A stretch of DNA of 64,000 bases, taken from Anisakis pegreffii. Its lineage: Eukaryota; Nematoda; Chromadorea; Rhabditida; Anisakidae. A program made the position numbers and the translations under genes. Of the stretch, positions 23,593 to 38,700 are shown piece after piece (the stretch's first letter is position 1; the number at the start of each line of letters is the position of its first letter). Below the pieces are notes generated by a model. The model had not been told where the DNA came from and did no database searches. It saw only the letters and a program-made list of their open reading frames with translations. The DNA lies in contig JAPYMA010000103.1 of assembly GCA_035041965.1 (NCBI GenBank), positions 62,001 to 126,000 on the forward strand. The letters run 5' to 3'.

Positions 23593-26500
23593 TTAGTATC
23601 GATACTTGGAATTGCCCTTTACAATCGCTATTAATGCATCGCGATAGCCACCGGATGTATCGCCACAAATGTAGTCCACAAGGGTCTTCCCATATGCCAC
23701 TTCGAATTCATCACTTATAGCCGCCATATCTATCTCAGCCCGTGAAACGATCAGACGAATCAAGTCGTTGTCTCTAGTGCCCAAACCCTGTGGAATGTTT
23801 GTGGCTAATCAGCGCGAGATATCAGTGTTGAATATGTTGTACAATACATAGCTTGAAAGCTTGTTGTCGTGTTTCTCGGATTGTAATTATTTTATGACAG
23901 CATGTTCCCTTGAATGGAAACAGAGCTAGTAAAAGACCAGAGAAACTGCAGTAAATTTATAATGAGCGAAATTCAGTAGTTAAGGCGAATTTTGAGTCAA
24001 ATTTATGCCCATGTGTCTATGAATCCGACGTTTAAGTTGAATGGAATTGAAATATGCTCTACTGTTTATCAGCGATATTTTGTTGATTACCTTCATCGAC
24101 GCATACAATTGTTGCGCAAAGAATTTGGGTTTATTAACAGCGCTGGCCACCACAGCAAGAAATCCTCTTCGAGTATCACGTCTGAAGAATTTCTGAAATT
24201 CCCTTCGACTTAATGCGAGTGATTTGAAAAGCATATTGTTGAATGTGTGGACACGGTTAGAATATGAAAATTAATGAATATGTGGATGAGATGGATGAAT
24301 TTAGATTATTCCTTCGTGAAACTGCGAAATGCAATACCGTTATGGCTTGTTCAATGGTATAGCCAGCCATTTCCTTAAAATATTCGAAAATCCTTCGCAG
24401 TTGAACATAGCTTTGTGTAACTAGAACTCTATTAAAGTCGGCGTCAAGATCTCTGGCCTTTCTCTTGCAAGCTTCAGACAGCTTGTATGCTTCCTGCAAA
24501 CAAAATTTCAAGTCGTCTTTCAATGAATAATCGAGTTATTTGCGATCACCTGATCACCTTATCGATTCAAGTAAGTTTTCACTTGTGTGGAGGATCTCTC
24601 CTACGGATTCAAATGATTGGTGGCAAATCAAATACCTGATAAGCACTGGAGAAATCTACCCAGCTTGATTCGCTTCGTCTTCCTTGAAGTAAAGAAACGA
24701 GTAATTGCCGGAACGAGCCGCTTGTGTCACCGATAACATCACTCTCCAATGAATGACCGTAAGCTTTCTGATATTCCGCTCGTATTGCAGCTAGCTCTGT
24801 GTTATTTCTTGTCGCGAGTATTTCAATCAGAATCCGTTCCGTAGTTCCGAGTCCCTAAGATTAACTGCTATTCATGGCGCTGATTCTGTGGTGATAGATG
24901 AGGAATTCAATTGTGATAGTTTGGGAGTAGTTCATTCTATGACAAGATTCGTAATGAAAAATTGATGAAAAACTTTCGCGCAGTCACGGGTCTTCTTGCA
25001 TTCACTTGCTAATTTAAGGGGTCTGATTCTACCAATGTTATTTGATTGTCGCACAAAGCATGAAATTGTTCCTTTCATCATTTTATCAATATCTTTCTCA
25101 TATTGCAGTTTAAAAGGTTGTTAGGATTTAGTTATAAGTGTGATCGTGAGCGTTTTGGGTGAAGTTCTTCGTTATGCAATTTGAATGTTTTTGTATTGGG
25201 TCAAATTTAGTTATGAATTTGTATGTCAGTGCTAATTCAATATTGAGTGATTGTATGTATTGTTTATACGAGATTTCAGTTGATGTGGGCGGAAAATTTG
25301 AAAAGTGCGACGGATTGTCGGCACTGTACATACCTTCATAGAATAACGCAGTTGCTTAACATCCAGTGTTGTTGGTGATTCCAATAGTGCGACCATTACG
25401 TTTTTGAAATCACGACGGCAAAGACGTTGGATTTCAGAAATCAAGTCTTTGCCAAATTTATTCTTGTAAGGGACGAATAACTGAAATTATATTCATTTTC
25501 ATCGCTGTTCGAAGCAGTTTTCTTGGTGAAGCGATTCTTTTTGATAGCGACGCTCGAGATTGTATTCTTCAGTAAGATTTTGGTCGCAATCGATTAGCAA
25601 GATAAACCTGGCAATTCTCCTCATTAAATATTCTGTTTCCCTTCATATTGTTTAAAAGTGCATTGTTTATAAGCACTGTTCATTTGATGATGACTCACTG
25701 TTCGATTTATGATCAGTTAGTGTACTTTTCCTACTGATCTCTTGCAGAAATTTTTGGTCGATCTATTGGAAAGCAGGTGAAGAGGCTAGGAATTAGATAT
25801 TGAACCGAATGAGGGAAGAACTTCAAATGTGAAGCCAACTTGGAATATTTCAGACTGATTTTTTAGAACAATATCAAATGCTCTGTCATGACTCACCATT
25901 CGTCGTTGTTGATTGTTCATACTTAACATTAGGTGAGTGAGGCGAGGTTCATCACAGCGATAGGTGGCGAGATCCTTCTGCAACAGTTCAGCCTCAAGAT
26001 CTGCGTCGAAATTTTCCTGAGCTTGTATCGCTGCGTTATTAACGACAATATCCGGTTCTGGCAAAATATAAACCATGAGATGTGGTTAGGCGAGAACTTT
26101 TGGCTCATTAGAAGAGCAGAGTAAGGTTATGAGATCAGTAAAGTGATCGTGCTAGTTTGGAAGTCTTTCTACAAAACTCGTATTTTTCTGATAAACTAAT
26201 TCTCATATTTGTCATGTTATGAAGTCATTCAGCGTAGATGCTCCTATGGATGGTTGACGTGGATTTGCAGAAACCTCTCGTGCAGAACTTCAGGCTTTGA
26301 AGCACTGACGAATCTTGAGAAAGTATTGGGAGCCTATTCACCTTGTTCGTCGAAAAACGGAGTATCGCATTCGTATGGACAGTGGTCAGCGGTACAGCCA
26401 ATCGGTGTCATACCACCGCAACCTGAAAGTGACGGTTTATCAGTGAGTGATAAATAGTGATGCATATATTAATAGCAATTTCGTTTTTTCATCTTTAGAC

Positions 26501-26692
26501 AGGTGAATGGTTTAGAAATAATTCTGCGTTTCGAAGCGTTTTCCCAGTATGGCAGTGACCGTCAAACGATGGCGTTACACTTTACGATGAATGAATGAAT
26601 CTTTCGATTAGCTCACCGTCATCGGTTTCTCCTAACAATAAGGCCTGAGCTAAAGCACCTGCTATCAAGATGGCAACGTACGGTCTCATCAT
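23593..26692 (-). CDS. Secreted annexin with Cys-rich N-terminus
   Basis: Annexins bind acidic membranes in a calcium-dependent way. Eight exons (26692-26617, 26422-26342, 26057-25897, 25480-25334, 24854-24636, 24493-24338, 24192-24091, 23787-23593) join in phase to 378 residues. Residues 1 to about 17 are a signal peptide (hydrophobic VAILIAGALAQALLL). Residues 27-44 hold four cysteines (C-x7-C-x4-C-x3-C). Four annexin repeats follow, at about 72-155, 156-232, 233-314 and 315-378. Repeats II and IV open with the calcium loop GLGT (156, 315) and carry GDTSG. Repeat I has TYRCDEP and repeat III ARDLDAD instead, so those sites are probably lost. An acceptor, actttcag, ends 5 bases before the ATG. 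Signal peptides are not normal in annexins but occur in secreted annexin-like proteins of cyst nematodes. The gene structure is firm; export is inferred. Confidence 0.93.
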
Positions 26693-26697
26693 CGTGA

Positions 26698-26706
26698 CTG
26701 AAAGTA
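26698..26706 (-). other. Acceptor just upstream of annexin ATG (possible trans-splice site)
   Basis: Read on the minus strand, actttcag ends 5 bases before the first of two ATGs. It is either a spliced-leader site or the 3' end of a 5' UTR intron. Confidence 0.45.
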
Positions 26707-29700
26707 CTCGTATGAAGTAAGAGGTTCATAAGGAATTGTTGGTTAACTTTTGAATTATGAATGGTTTCGGTCATTGAAACTGAAATATAGTTTAATGAAT
26801 TTCGCAAACTGAAACGAATTTTTGAACATTTTCTCTGAAACAGTGGTTTGAAGCTTTCCAAAAATGCATGAAGAAATCGTATGCGATGGAAAAACTGCAT
26901 AAGTTCATCAGAAGTCTAAGCTTGACGACAACGATAGGACGAGGCTGCCGTACGACGAATTGCTCCACAGAAGCAGTGACTGCGAATGGTCTCGATAAGC
27001 CGAATGTACTAATGTATTAATTCGTTAGTTATTGTTTGCATCATTCTGATTATTTTGGGAGAATGGATCTGATTCTCAGAGAATCTGATTATATTCACAC
27101 ATTCATTGGCATGTTCTTTGCGTGCTTGTGGTTGTATTGATGACGACAATCTGTGACGTTGATTATTCCCTAAACTAAGTGCTGATAGATTTGTTGAACT
27201 TCAAATTAGTACAAATGTACTCCTCGATCAATTTTTGAACTGTGCACTGCACAAATCCTCTGAATGTTGTTCGAATGTATTATCAACTTTGGAAAAGATC
27301 GAATCTGGTGGGTTAGCAGAGAAAAAACTTTTGAAACAGCATTCTGTTTGTTATTGTGATGATGAAGTGAGCAAAAATTAATCGCATTTACATACGAGCA
27401 ACTGAAATGATTCAACGTGATCAGAGCGATCAATTGTTCTCATTCGGCTACTACCTGACACATCCAAATGATAATAATAATAATGAAGCTTCTGATATTG
27501 ACGACGGGCGAGTTACGGACGATGGGACTACAATCATATGGCGCTTAATCACACAAATTCTATGATTTCAGGGTACTATTCGATTCGCTATTGTGAGTAA
27601 AACAGATCCAGATTGCTTTAAGTGATCAGTGTAGAGTGCTGTGCATTTCACAGTGAATTTTGATGCATTCTTGTTAGTATGTTTGAGCCGTACAGATTTC
27701 GGGAAAACCATTAGATCATAGAAGTACAGATGAATGCTGGAATTTCAGACAGTTTGATTTTTACTTCAAAATGAGGAGATTGAAGGTTCGCTAGTTCACG
27801 AACAAGGAGACAGGATTTCGTTTTGTTTTGCAGCCAATCTTTGTTTCAAGGAATTCATTTCGCAAAATAGCATGAAAGCGTCGAGAATTAAAACGGGAGA
27901 TTTGATAGCTAAATGAGGAAATATGGTGCGTAGGAACAATTGAAGGATTCAAGTCTGCATTACACTCCAATATTCGATAGAATTTCAGCTCAAGAATGAT
28001 TTTAAATGAATCCTGAATATTTGTTTGCTAGGGCAATAGTCTTTGGACAGCATACATTATGTGCTGATGGTGAAGAAATTGGTAAAGTTGGTCGCTTTCA
28101 TGAGTTTCCTTTTTTTACACGTTCTGTATATCCTTAATCGATGTCATTCAGTGCATATGATTCGGTCGCATCTGTTCATGGAAGACCGAATTTGTACGTC
28201 CGAAGAATCAAGAGTCTATCCGCTGAATAATTTAGATATCAATTGGCAAGTTTGAAGCAATTCATTTAATTGCACATTTCGGTTGGTCATTAAACACACC
28301 AATTGGTACTTGAAGTGCATCATCAGTCTCTAATGCGTTTCGTTTTGGTTATCGTTTCGTCTGCTTCGGAACGGCATTTGTTTGCTATTAATGCAGAGTA
28401 TTTCGGGATTTTAGTGCAAAAAATATGCACTATCGCTCATATGTGCCTCATATGGATTTGCGTATCTACTGACACGAACAGTTTCTTCACCATTACGAGA
28501 TTTTGGTTAATGGTTTATGAAAAGATTATTGCCAAATTGAATCGTGCGTTTCAGTCCATCAGATGGGATGAATAGAAACTATGTTTTGAAATTGAAATAA
28601 TTTCGAATTCAGTCCATCTGAATGGCGCTTTTTTCAGCGCCCTTTTTCGGTGTCATATGCTATTAAGACTGCAAATTTGGCTGAAAAATCAATTCTATTC
28701 AGTAGTAGCGGTAATAAAGTTTCATTGTTAACTAAAATTGAAGTACAATTGATCAATGATTAATCACTGTCACTGCAATAATATTTACTCTTGAAGTGCG
28801 CATTTCTCTGAATCAGTCTGTGGAAAAAAATGTCGAATATTAGTGCGCAAACAATCTCCAGTAGATTTCATAACGATTTGAACAATTAGCGTTATAATGG
28901 TCTGAATCATTAGCATTGTAACAGTGGTCAGTCACGCAGCATCAATAACGATAATTTGTTCGTTTATTTGATTTTGAGGCGTATCAAAGACCCATTCCAC
29001 CTATTATTTGCTACCGGTCAATTTCACTCGTCAGTTTCACGGAATATATGAAGTGGATAAAGCTAATGGTCAACCGTATTATGCTGCTCACAACTGAACT
29101 GAACTAGACGATGAGTGTGCTTGCTGCTACCATTATACTGGTTATATTTTGCTCTTCTCATCGTATCATATCCGTTCGAGTGAGATGTTTATCTTTTTGA
29201 ATCATTCATTACTGAATCATTCATTACTTTGAATTACTGCTCAGCTTCGGGATTGTTGATCCCTTTTTAATGTTCAACTTGAAGATATTGCAAATCTCTA
29301 TAATTTAAACAGTTTTTTTAAGGTAACTTTTTTAGCTTCTCACCTTTAGATGAAATCATTCGAACCATTCATCATTCTGTGTTTTTTATTGTCCCACGTT
29401 ATTTTATGCAGCTCTATTAATGTGTGACATTATCAGAGGAGTATTGATCATTCTGAGTATTGATCATTCCAGCGCTTCAATCGCTGTCCAGTTTGATCAT
29501 TCTGAGTGAATAATAGCACAATTTTGCAAGTTTCACTACTCATCTTATCTAACTGATAATTGACCCCAAAACTTTAAAAATCTTTTACAAAAATTATTGT
29601 TATCATTCATTCCATTTCATCACACGTTATCGTTTTACGTGGATGTTGGATGACTCAAATGAATTTTTGCGACGTCAATGGGAACCTTTTTTTGGTAAAC

Positions 29701-32700
29701 AAATGATCAGCTGAGTAAGTATTGTATGCTATGCATGAAATGTTTATGCTTTTTGATGTTGGAATATGATATGGATGAATGACTAGGAACATGTTTTTAC
29801 AGTGTCGAGCATCGGTGGCAATTGTGTTCAATTCAGAATCGTTTATTCACTCAGCAAATAAACTTTCTCCCGATAACAATTTTTGTCTCTGTATTTTCAG
29901 TGCTTTAGTCAGAATCTCATACTGATAAGGCTTATCGCTGTTGTGATAAAGGTTAAATTGCCGCACTGCCTGAACAAAAAAGACAATTTTAGCGACCTAT
30001 CATTCAGTGCTTTATCAGCGTATCAGTCAGCATCTTGTCGTCATTCGATCGTTCTTGACTGTATCCAATAATCACTACATAAATGTTAGTTCTTTTACTT
30101 TTTATTCATGATATTCAACAATATATTTTTGGTTTCGTTTTGTTTTCTTTCTGTTATTCTATTTTAGAGGAGAATGGCTAAATTTCTGTTATGTGCAAGC
30201 CATTTTAATCATACGTTTTAGCACTGAGCAAGCACATTCCCTGAGGATATGTTATTATCTCATAGTTGATGAAAAAATGAATACGAAAATCCACTGAATG
30301 GAAAGAACTAATTCCTGTGTGGATATGCGTATGGCAAGGAAATTACGCCTTGTAGTGCCATATTATCTGGAGAATTGTAGTATCATAGAACTGAATTGAC
30401 TTTTTTGGCTTTCCGTATTCATCATTCGTCACATAATCTAGTTGTTTTGCTGGATAGCCACTGCGTTCACTTCATCTTCTGAGTTTGTGTCGCCGATCGA
30501 TTATTGTTGCATAGATTAAATTAATGCGTTCTGTGCGCATACGAGGAGTTTTCCTAAAGGAAAAATGTAAGTTGAGACAACATTTAATTGCTGAACGAAT
30601 ATTTCCGTTTGCATTCGGTTGCAATGCTAGCCGACCCCTTCAGGCGTTGTCGTTTGGCTTAGCGTAAGCGTTCGAAATTGATGTGCGAAGCACAAAGTAT
30701 ATTCGGACAGAGTAATCTCTTTTCACTTGCACACAGTAATGTTTTTGAGATTATCTCTTTTTTGGATTTTTTGATGTCATGCGCAATTTTGTTTTGTTAT
30801 TCGGCGGACTCAACAGACCATATAATCCCGTGCGTTTGAGACTTGTATGTATGGGATTAAGTTATTCAGTCCAGTAACAGCATAAACAAAATTGAAGATT
30901 TGAAAAAAAAAATTCAGCACTATAAACAGATCATCAGAGTGTTTACAATGAGTTGAGTAAGTTTGCATTGTTTGTTTCAGAGTGCAGTTTTGGAACGCTT
31001 CCTTTTTAGAAATTTTCTGATGGATTTCTTAAGAAATCGTTTGTCTATCAATAATTTACCCTTTCATAGAAGATCAGTTATCATTTGCATGTAGTTGTGC
31101 TTGAAGACAGCCGGAAAGTGAATTGGTGTTCTCGTTTTGATTTCATTAGCGAGTTGATGTTTTCTCCTGAGGGCACACGTGCCTGAATTGTCACCACTAC
31201 GTGAAATACATTCCAAATATGCAAAAATCACTCTTCATTTCCTGTAACTAAGACACTTGATGATCACTACCGTGTGGTTAAAATTGAAAATAAGGTAGAG
31301 GAAAAGTTCGAAATTTTATGAATTACAACCAACCGATATCACAGTGAATTAATTAATTAACTGTGTATTTCGCCTGCTCTTGTAAGATGAATTCCATTCC
31401 AATTCTCGTTCCATATATGATCATTATTTGGCATTTGAAAGTTCAGTTCCAGACTTAACAATCAAAAGTACAATTCAATTCACATTTAAGTAAACATCAC
31501 AATTAATCGTGCGATAGTGAACAATATCTCATATTAATATCATTACTCGTCTTCCCATATCACCTATTTCGGCACGTACATTGTCAACACTTAAAAAGTG
31601 TTTTATTTTTTGACGATTACCACAAAATTTCACGAGTAAACTGTCAGTCACTGAGAGCTGATGTTATAATAGATGACACATTTGGTGTTAATCATTTTAT
31701 TTTGTGTTCAATTTTTTTTCTTATCAGGTGCCTTTTCACGTTGATGTTTCGGTTTTTTGTGGTTCATTCCTTCAAGTCGAAACGTGGCTTTGATGAATTA
31801 GTTTGATGTTCTGATGATCACAGATTGATTTTGCGATGTTTTTCAGTTCTGTTGATATCTTCACTGAACAACCAAATGTGTTATTGATAGACAAGTTTAC
31901 ACCTATACATTATGTTGGTTTTTCAGTGATACATTTGAAAATAAGGATTGTTGCGAGTTTGTTGTGGAAGTTTGCTACTTTTTTGAAGCGTTGCTTTTGA
32001 AAATCAGTTCATGATGGTGATTGTTCCTGATGGAAAGCACCTGTGACTTTCACTATTGAAATGTCATCATCTGATTTCATCACTCATCAAGTCGACCTGC
32101 CTTGACTCTACATGCAAAATATGAATTTTTTCCATGTTAAAATAATTTGCAAGCAGAACTTTCGAAGTCGAATAACTTTGCATGTAAGCACTTTGAAACG
32201 TTAATTTTTGCAAGATTTGAATTTCATACGCACTTTACAGGAAGTGATCAGTGATAGAGCAAAGAAGTATTGCACACTGAATGTCTTGTGTACTTCCTAA
32301 ATGGAAATTCCTTTCTTAATCGAGTATCATTTCCCTTAAGTCACACAAATTGCAAACAATCTTGCAAATAATCAATCAAATTTACGCATCACATTTAACG
32401 GCTTCATACCAAACATAATCCGTCCGTCGTTCGTTCGTTCACATATAAATTTCGCATTTCCGTCAAATGGCTCCAGAAAGGCGATTTGTCAATTGAAATA
32501 TATATCATGTTCATTGCCACAAACGTTGTCTTCGTCAAGTACTGCGAAAACAAACGAAAAGTGCATGTGTTCCAGACATTGAATAGAGCTTCTCGTCATT
32601 CCAATCAATCATGCATTTCGCTTCCTTCCTGCAAAATCCGACTTTTCCTCTGTTCATAATCGTATTCCTTTGAGTGATTTTCAATTTGAATAAATCTCAG

Positions 32701-35700
32701 ATCATCTTAATCCTCTGTCATCTTAACCGTACTCGCTCCTCAGTTTGGTTCTTTGTTGGTTCTTTGATTTGCCATTGCAAACACTTTATTGATATGTATA
32801 TAGTAAACGGGCAGAGCACACTCGTGATTGTCCCATTAGTTAGTCACGAGATAGGTGGACGAATGGATGGATGGATAGATGACCAACCATTCTTAATTAA
32901 CCCATTGATCATGTCCCTCACTCATTAACTTGTTCCTCTCTCAGAGATTGTGTTTTCGTATCCAAATGTATCAAATGTATCACGTGATCAATGCATTCGC
33001 ATTGCCCATAAACCATTATTTTGATTCGTAATATAATTTTATGCGAATATGGAAATTTATTCTCGAATGGAAATTCATTGGGAGTTTGACTGAAAGTGCA
33101 TTTCAAATCATCTTTCTCCGAAGTGTTGCGATTGCAGTTTGTATTTGAGAGCAGTTGCTTTTTTGATGTATTATCAAGAGTTAACGTTGAGATTTATTGC
33201 TCTCAACTGAAACATTTGTTTGAAATCTCGATTCCTTTTCAGCCGATCTTTGCTATCAGATGACCACATTTCAGCATTATAGATTACCTCAATTCGATGA
33301 TCTCGTCAATTTGAAATGGCCGCCTTTCGATTGAAATTCTTAAGCAGTTGCCTACATTTTGCTACATAAATTAATATTTTTTTCTGTTGCTCAGTTAGTC
33401 GGTTGCAATGTTCATTGGTTTATTTTACTTCATTCATTTCATCGTTCATTTATAAATGAATTTGATGGGATTCGTTGAATCGAATTTTTTGCGCTTTTGT
33501 TGATGAGCTATATCGCCGTGAGCACATGTTTGCCAGTAACTTAAATTCGGCAAGCTAACTCTTCTCTCAACTCATTTATGCGCGTTTTCTGATTGAATGT
33601 GCCGGATTATCGTGAATGAAATCGTTTTCTGATTGTGCTGGATCATAAATGGTGTTGGTCATTGAGTGTATACTCTATAGATATTTGCCAGATCCATAGA
33701 GAACTTATTTCCACACACTTCCAAATCGACTTATTATTATGAAAACATATCGATGAATTTGAGTAATCATCAGTGAAGTTAATTTAGTAGCTCTGAGAGT
33801 GCAACCAAGATTGATTAATTCTGTTTTACATTTGTTTCGCGTTTGCTCCTGACAATTGTATTGCTTCAATTGATTCGTATTCTGTGTTGATTAGGTTTCC
33901 AAATTGTACTCGTATGAAGTAATTCGGCGTACATCTAGTTCAGAGATCACTTTACATTCTGATAGTAAGCAAGCAATATGATGAATAGTTTTAACTTCAG
34001 TTTCGAGCAATTGCTGAATAAATTTTGCAAATTCACCAATGTCTTATTCGAGATCGCTGCTTTCGACTGGTCAGGTGTTGTGCTTTGTGTAATGAGTGAA
34101 TGAGCCTTTTCGCTTTCATTTCTTACTGAATTTGATAAGATGAGCAAATATCAGATCAGTATGTATGTAATATTGGCTGTCACGCAACACTTCTCATTCT
34201 CAATTCGTACAACGAAACATTTAAAGTAATATCGTAGTGGAAGAATCATTTGGAGAGCACAATCGTATTCAGCTTGAATAGGGTCACTTGAGATTAGCGC
34301 TTGTTGAGTGAGGTATCCAGTTTACGGGGATACGAAATATCTCAATCCACACTCTCTCTCATCCCAATACCACCATTAATTTCGATGATCTTATGAACAA
34401 TGCAACAAAATGAATCCAACGAATAAGAAATGATACTTGTGATGAGAAAGACCATTGAGCTCCACCTCTGCTTTCAACTCCCATTAACTGGGTTGTAGCT
34501 GAAGAGGTGCTCGACTCTACGATATAGATCTCCAAAATGTTTACAATTTGTTACAATTTCCTTAGTGCTCGTTAGCTGAAAAGGCCTCAACTCTAAGTGT
34601 TTTAATGAACGTCTTGAATGATGCTGTTTGCATGAGTTTCATGAGCAAATAGCAAATCACTAATTGATTACATTCGTGTTAAAATTAGTTTTGAACGTAC
34701 ATTTGCTGTTTGAAAATGTTTTGATTGGTAAACATTTTGAGAGTTGCCTTTCGTTTGAAATTACACAAGAACATTATTGTTGTGTACAATACATTTGCAT
34801 GATGCGTAAATGCGATTCTCATGGGACTTTTCTTGATTATAAAAGCGCAATCCTTTTGTTGTCACCTTGTATTCGTTCATTCATTTATTCCTTCATTGAT
34901 TCATTCGTTTATTTGTTTGTGTATTGCACAATCAATCGTTGTTGCTTTCATGATATCAGTTATAGCATGAATTTGAGATTTTATTTGTGTGAATTTATGA
35001 GCGTTGATTTATAATTTATAATTGCTTGTGTTCAATGTATCTGCGGTGATTTCAAATTGTTGCTGTTGTTCGTGTATTCGCATTGCGTCGTTTATGGGTC
35101 ATGTATTCATGATTCGTTCCCGAACTAGCGTTGCCCCCACTCAAGCACTCTAAACTGATATTGTTAAAAACCATTTCGTTCGACTAATATTTTCGTTTGC
35201 ATCACCTAAAATCGTGCTAACAAAACCACACTAAAATGTAGTCTTTGTTCAAGATGATTTATGAGATTACATTGTAGCATTCATTGCAAAATAAGCCGTG
35301 CGTGCTTGAAGTGCTTGTCAGCTTAGCATCGTTACACGCTGCTAACCAAGTGTTTGCTGGCTTAGCTTCGTTACACGTATTTTTTCGAGCCGTTGTTATC
35401 GCATTCGTTGCTGTTGGATTACTTCCTTGTTCTTTCTCCTCTATTTCCAACAATTTTTATCTATCATTCCATCATTCGAAATGAGTTTTCACTATCTGAA
35501 ATTGCAATTTTTCCATTGTATACTTTTATGGTTTCTGAAGCAATCTTCTTTTTATTGCCACATTCAATGCGGATTCATCCAAAAGTGCATTTGAGATCGC
35601 TTAGATTGGGATGAGCCTAATGGAAAGCAGATCAGAGGAAATTCGCAGGATATTAAGTGTATATGTTGCTTTCCTATCAGTCTCTCTAGTTTGGTTTCAG

Positions 35701-38700
35701 TCTATATAATCGTGATGAATATTGTTGGTATGCGAACATGATCGTTAGCTTTGTTGTGCTATGGGTAATGCGATTCACGTAAGTATTAGCAGAAGCCTGA
35801 AGAATGCAATTGAGATTGCTTGGTCATCGCCTAAAAATATCTTATGTAATCTCATTAAGCGAGTTTCTTGCCGTTGTTGTTGTTGTTGATTTACTGCTGA
35901 TGTTGCTGCGTTGTTATTATTTAGCGCTGCCTCAACGGTGATCTGATCTGAAGAGCTCAGCCAGCCCATAGTTTTCTATGTAGCAAACTTCAGTGAATTT
36001 GAGTGCGTTGGCCAAACGGATAGCAAATGATGCTGTTGTGGCTGCTGAATCAATGAAGCCGTCCGTATACAAAATAATATAGCCAAGCTTCATAACCCAA
36101 GCTAGCGCTTAGTGCTGAAAACACTTTGCTTATGTCACATCTGCACGTTGAGCAGGCAGTTAGTTGTATCGGATGAGCTTTTCAGTGTATGTAAACACTA
36201 TGTTTCTTTATCCACTTGGATCATATTTGTTAATATTTTCACAATTAGCATAATATTGTGATCCACGAAACGTATCGGCACATTATCGCACTTCAAATGC
36301 CATGATTTCTGGAGGAGTAGAAGTGCTGTTTGTGAAGTTTTTGAAGCCGAAAAGAGTCGTCATTCGTTTTGCTTTCCGCTCAATTGAACGATAATTGTTT
36401 ACGAGTGCGTGTTGATATTGATATGGCTGCTTGCTGACGCTGAAAATGTGAATGCATAAATGTGTTCATTTGTTTATTTATTCATCGAGGCAATTCTCTT
36501 ATTGCAACTACAGTTGCTGGTTTTTTGGGATCGGAAGAAATTTTTCTTATGAGACCGATTATTTTGAAATGGTGAAGAAGCGCACACAATCCAGTTTCAC
36601 ATTTCCAATTGATGCGCTCTTTTCGATCATCGATTGCTGCTGCTGCTGTACAATCCGCTTCTGTTAGTGATCCGGTTACTCAGTGGTCTGATCTCAACTG
36701 TGATCTGCTCTGTTTTGCTGTTGGTGTTGTTGTTTTTTGTTTACTTCAGTCAGTATCTTCGATTAGCTAATTTGCATGAATGTTGAATTACACCACACTC
36801 TCGGAGGGTCATTAGCGCGACTATAACTGGAAATCAGCATTTGTATCATTGAACTTATCTCCTGTTTGCTTTGAATATTTGCCCTTATTGGAGTTTTGTT
36901 TTCTTTCAACCTCACGGATTGTCAGTGAAAATAATTTTCGGTGGTTATAGTTAATTAAGAAACTCCATTTCGTCCGCCTAAAGCATCAGATCGGAAATCC
37001 TTGCAGTGAATCTTTTCCTATTCGATTTCAGCTAATGAATTTTGTTGAGATTTAGCGATATGAAACATTGAAAGTATTTTCCATCATCATCATTGCAGTC
37101 GCCATTATCATTGTAAACATCATCATTATACTCGTTCAATACTCGGCATCAAATTGATTCCTCTCACTTGCATCTGCTCTCATTGCCAATCCATCCGATA
37201 TGGTGTTAAGGTGCGATAATCGTGATCAAACCATCTGGAAACCATAAGCAAAACGCATCAAAACCACAAATACTTACCAATTTAGAACATAAATAAATCG
37301 CTGGAATTTACTGGAAAATTTCAACTACGGTAAACAATTTCAAGTAAACACAGTGAAGATTCAGTTTGCTTTATATGAAAGAACTAATCTTTTGATGTTT
37401 TGACGGATCCATTTGAAAGATGAAGTTTTTTGGATAGAAAATGCGAAAAAAACGATACCGAAATTTAATATCATATCATACATTTTAGCACATGCTCAAT
37501 GTCAGCGAGCAGCTGTTAGCAGCGCGGAAAAATTGTTTTAGAGTTAAAAAAATTGAATTATGGGCAGCCAAGTGAAAATGACAGTATCAATTTCAGGAGC
37601 AGAAGTTGTTTTTGTAACAGTTGCTTGCCATTCTTTAACCAAGTGCAGTGTTTTGTTAATTGTACGAAAAAACATTTGGAAGTAAACGCAGAAAATTAAT
37701 CATAGTGAATGAAGATCGATGATAAGACGATGATTTTTGTAAATTCTGACATCGGAAAGTGGTTTGGATGAGGGAAAAAATTCAGATGTGATGATTTCAT
37801 TGAATCCTTCCAGAAATCTTGAACTTCATGAACATTTAAACGCTTCGGATCTTTGCCACTGAATCACTCCATTCAAATGGTGTATAAAGAATGAATTAAG
37901 TTTTTGTTAAGTCAGTGAACTCAACGGTATTTGTTTATTTATTTTTTTCGAACGGCTGTTCCACCAATCTTGCTCGGTTCAAAAAAAAAACTCTCAAGTA
38001 TCATTCGTTACAATAACTGTCATAAATTTACTTACATTTTTGATCAGCGTCGAAACGGGCGATTTGTATGGCGAATGTTTTGCAATGCGTTTTAATGAGT
38101 AGTGTGTAAAAGTTTCATCGAATTAACACGATCGAATTATCGCATCAAGATCGAACACTTCAATCATTTATCGTTTTTTTGATTGAGCGCATCAAATTAT
38201 GCTTGAATAATTGAAAATTCTGCATAAGCACATGCACTCACGATCGAAATCATCGTTTGATTTGTCACAAGTGCTTTTGGTTCACAAAATTCCTTAACTT
38301 CAGATGTTCCTTAAGCAAAATTCCTTAAGTATTTCTTAAGTCCTATTGTGCGAAGTAATATGGGTCATTTTTTGGATTCCTGTTCAGATTGAATTCAAAT
38401 ATCAAGTACAATTCAGCATAAATTTATGTCAAAAGGAATTCTTGGAAAAATTGCTCAAGTGCGTGGAAGTGCAATCGTGAAAAATGCTTTATTTATCGTC
38501 GTGTTTCAGCATTATCCGATGATATCGTTGGTGAATTTTCAACAGATCTCTTGATAAAATGTGACAGTGCAATGGTGATGAGATGATGCTGTCACGGAAA
38601 TTTATCGTTTGCTGTTTGCTGGTGATTTTTCGCAAAGTTATCACTAGGCAGCGAGTACTCACACAGAGCGACTTTCACATCGCTCACTGATTTTTTTCCT

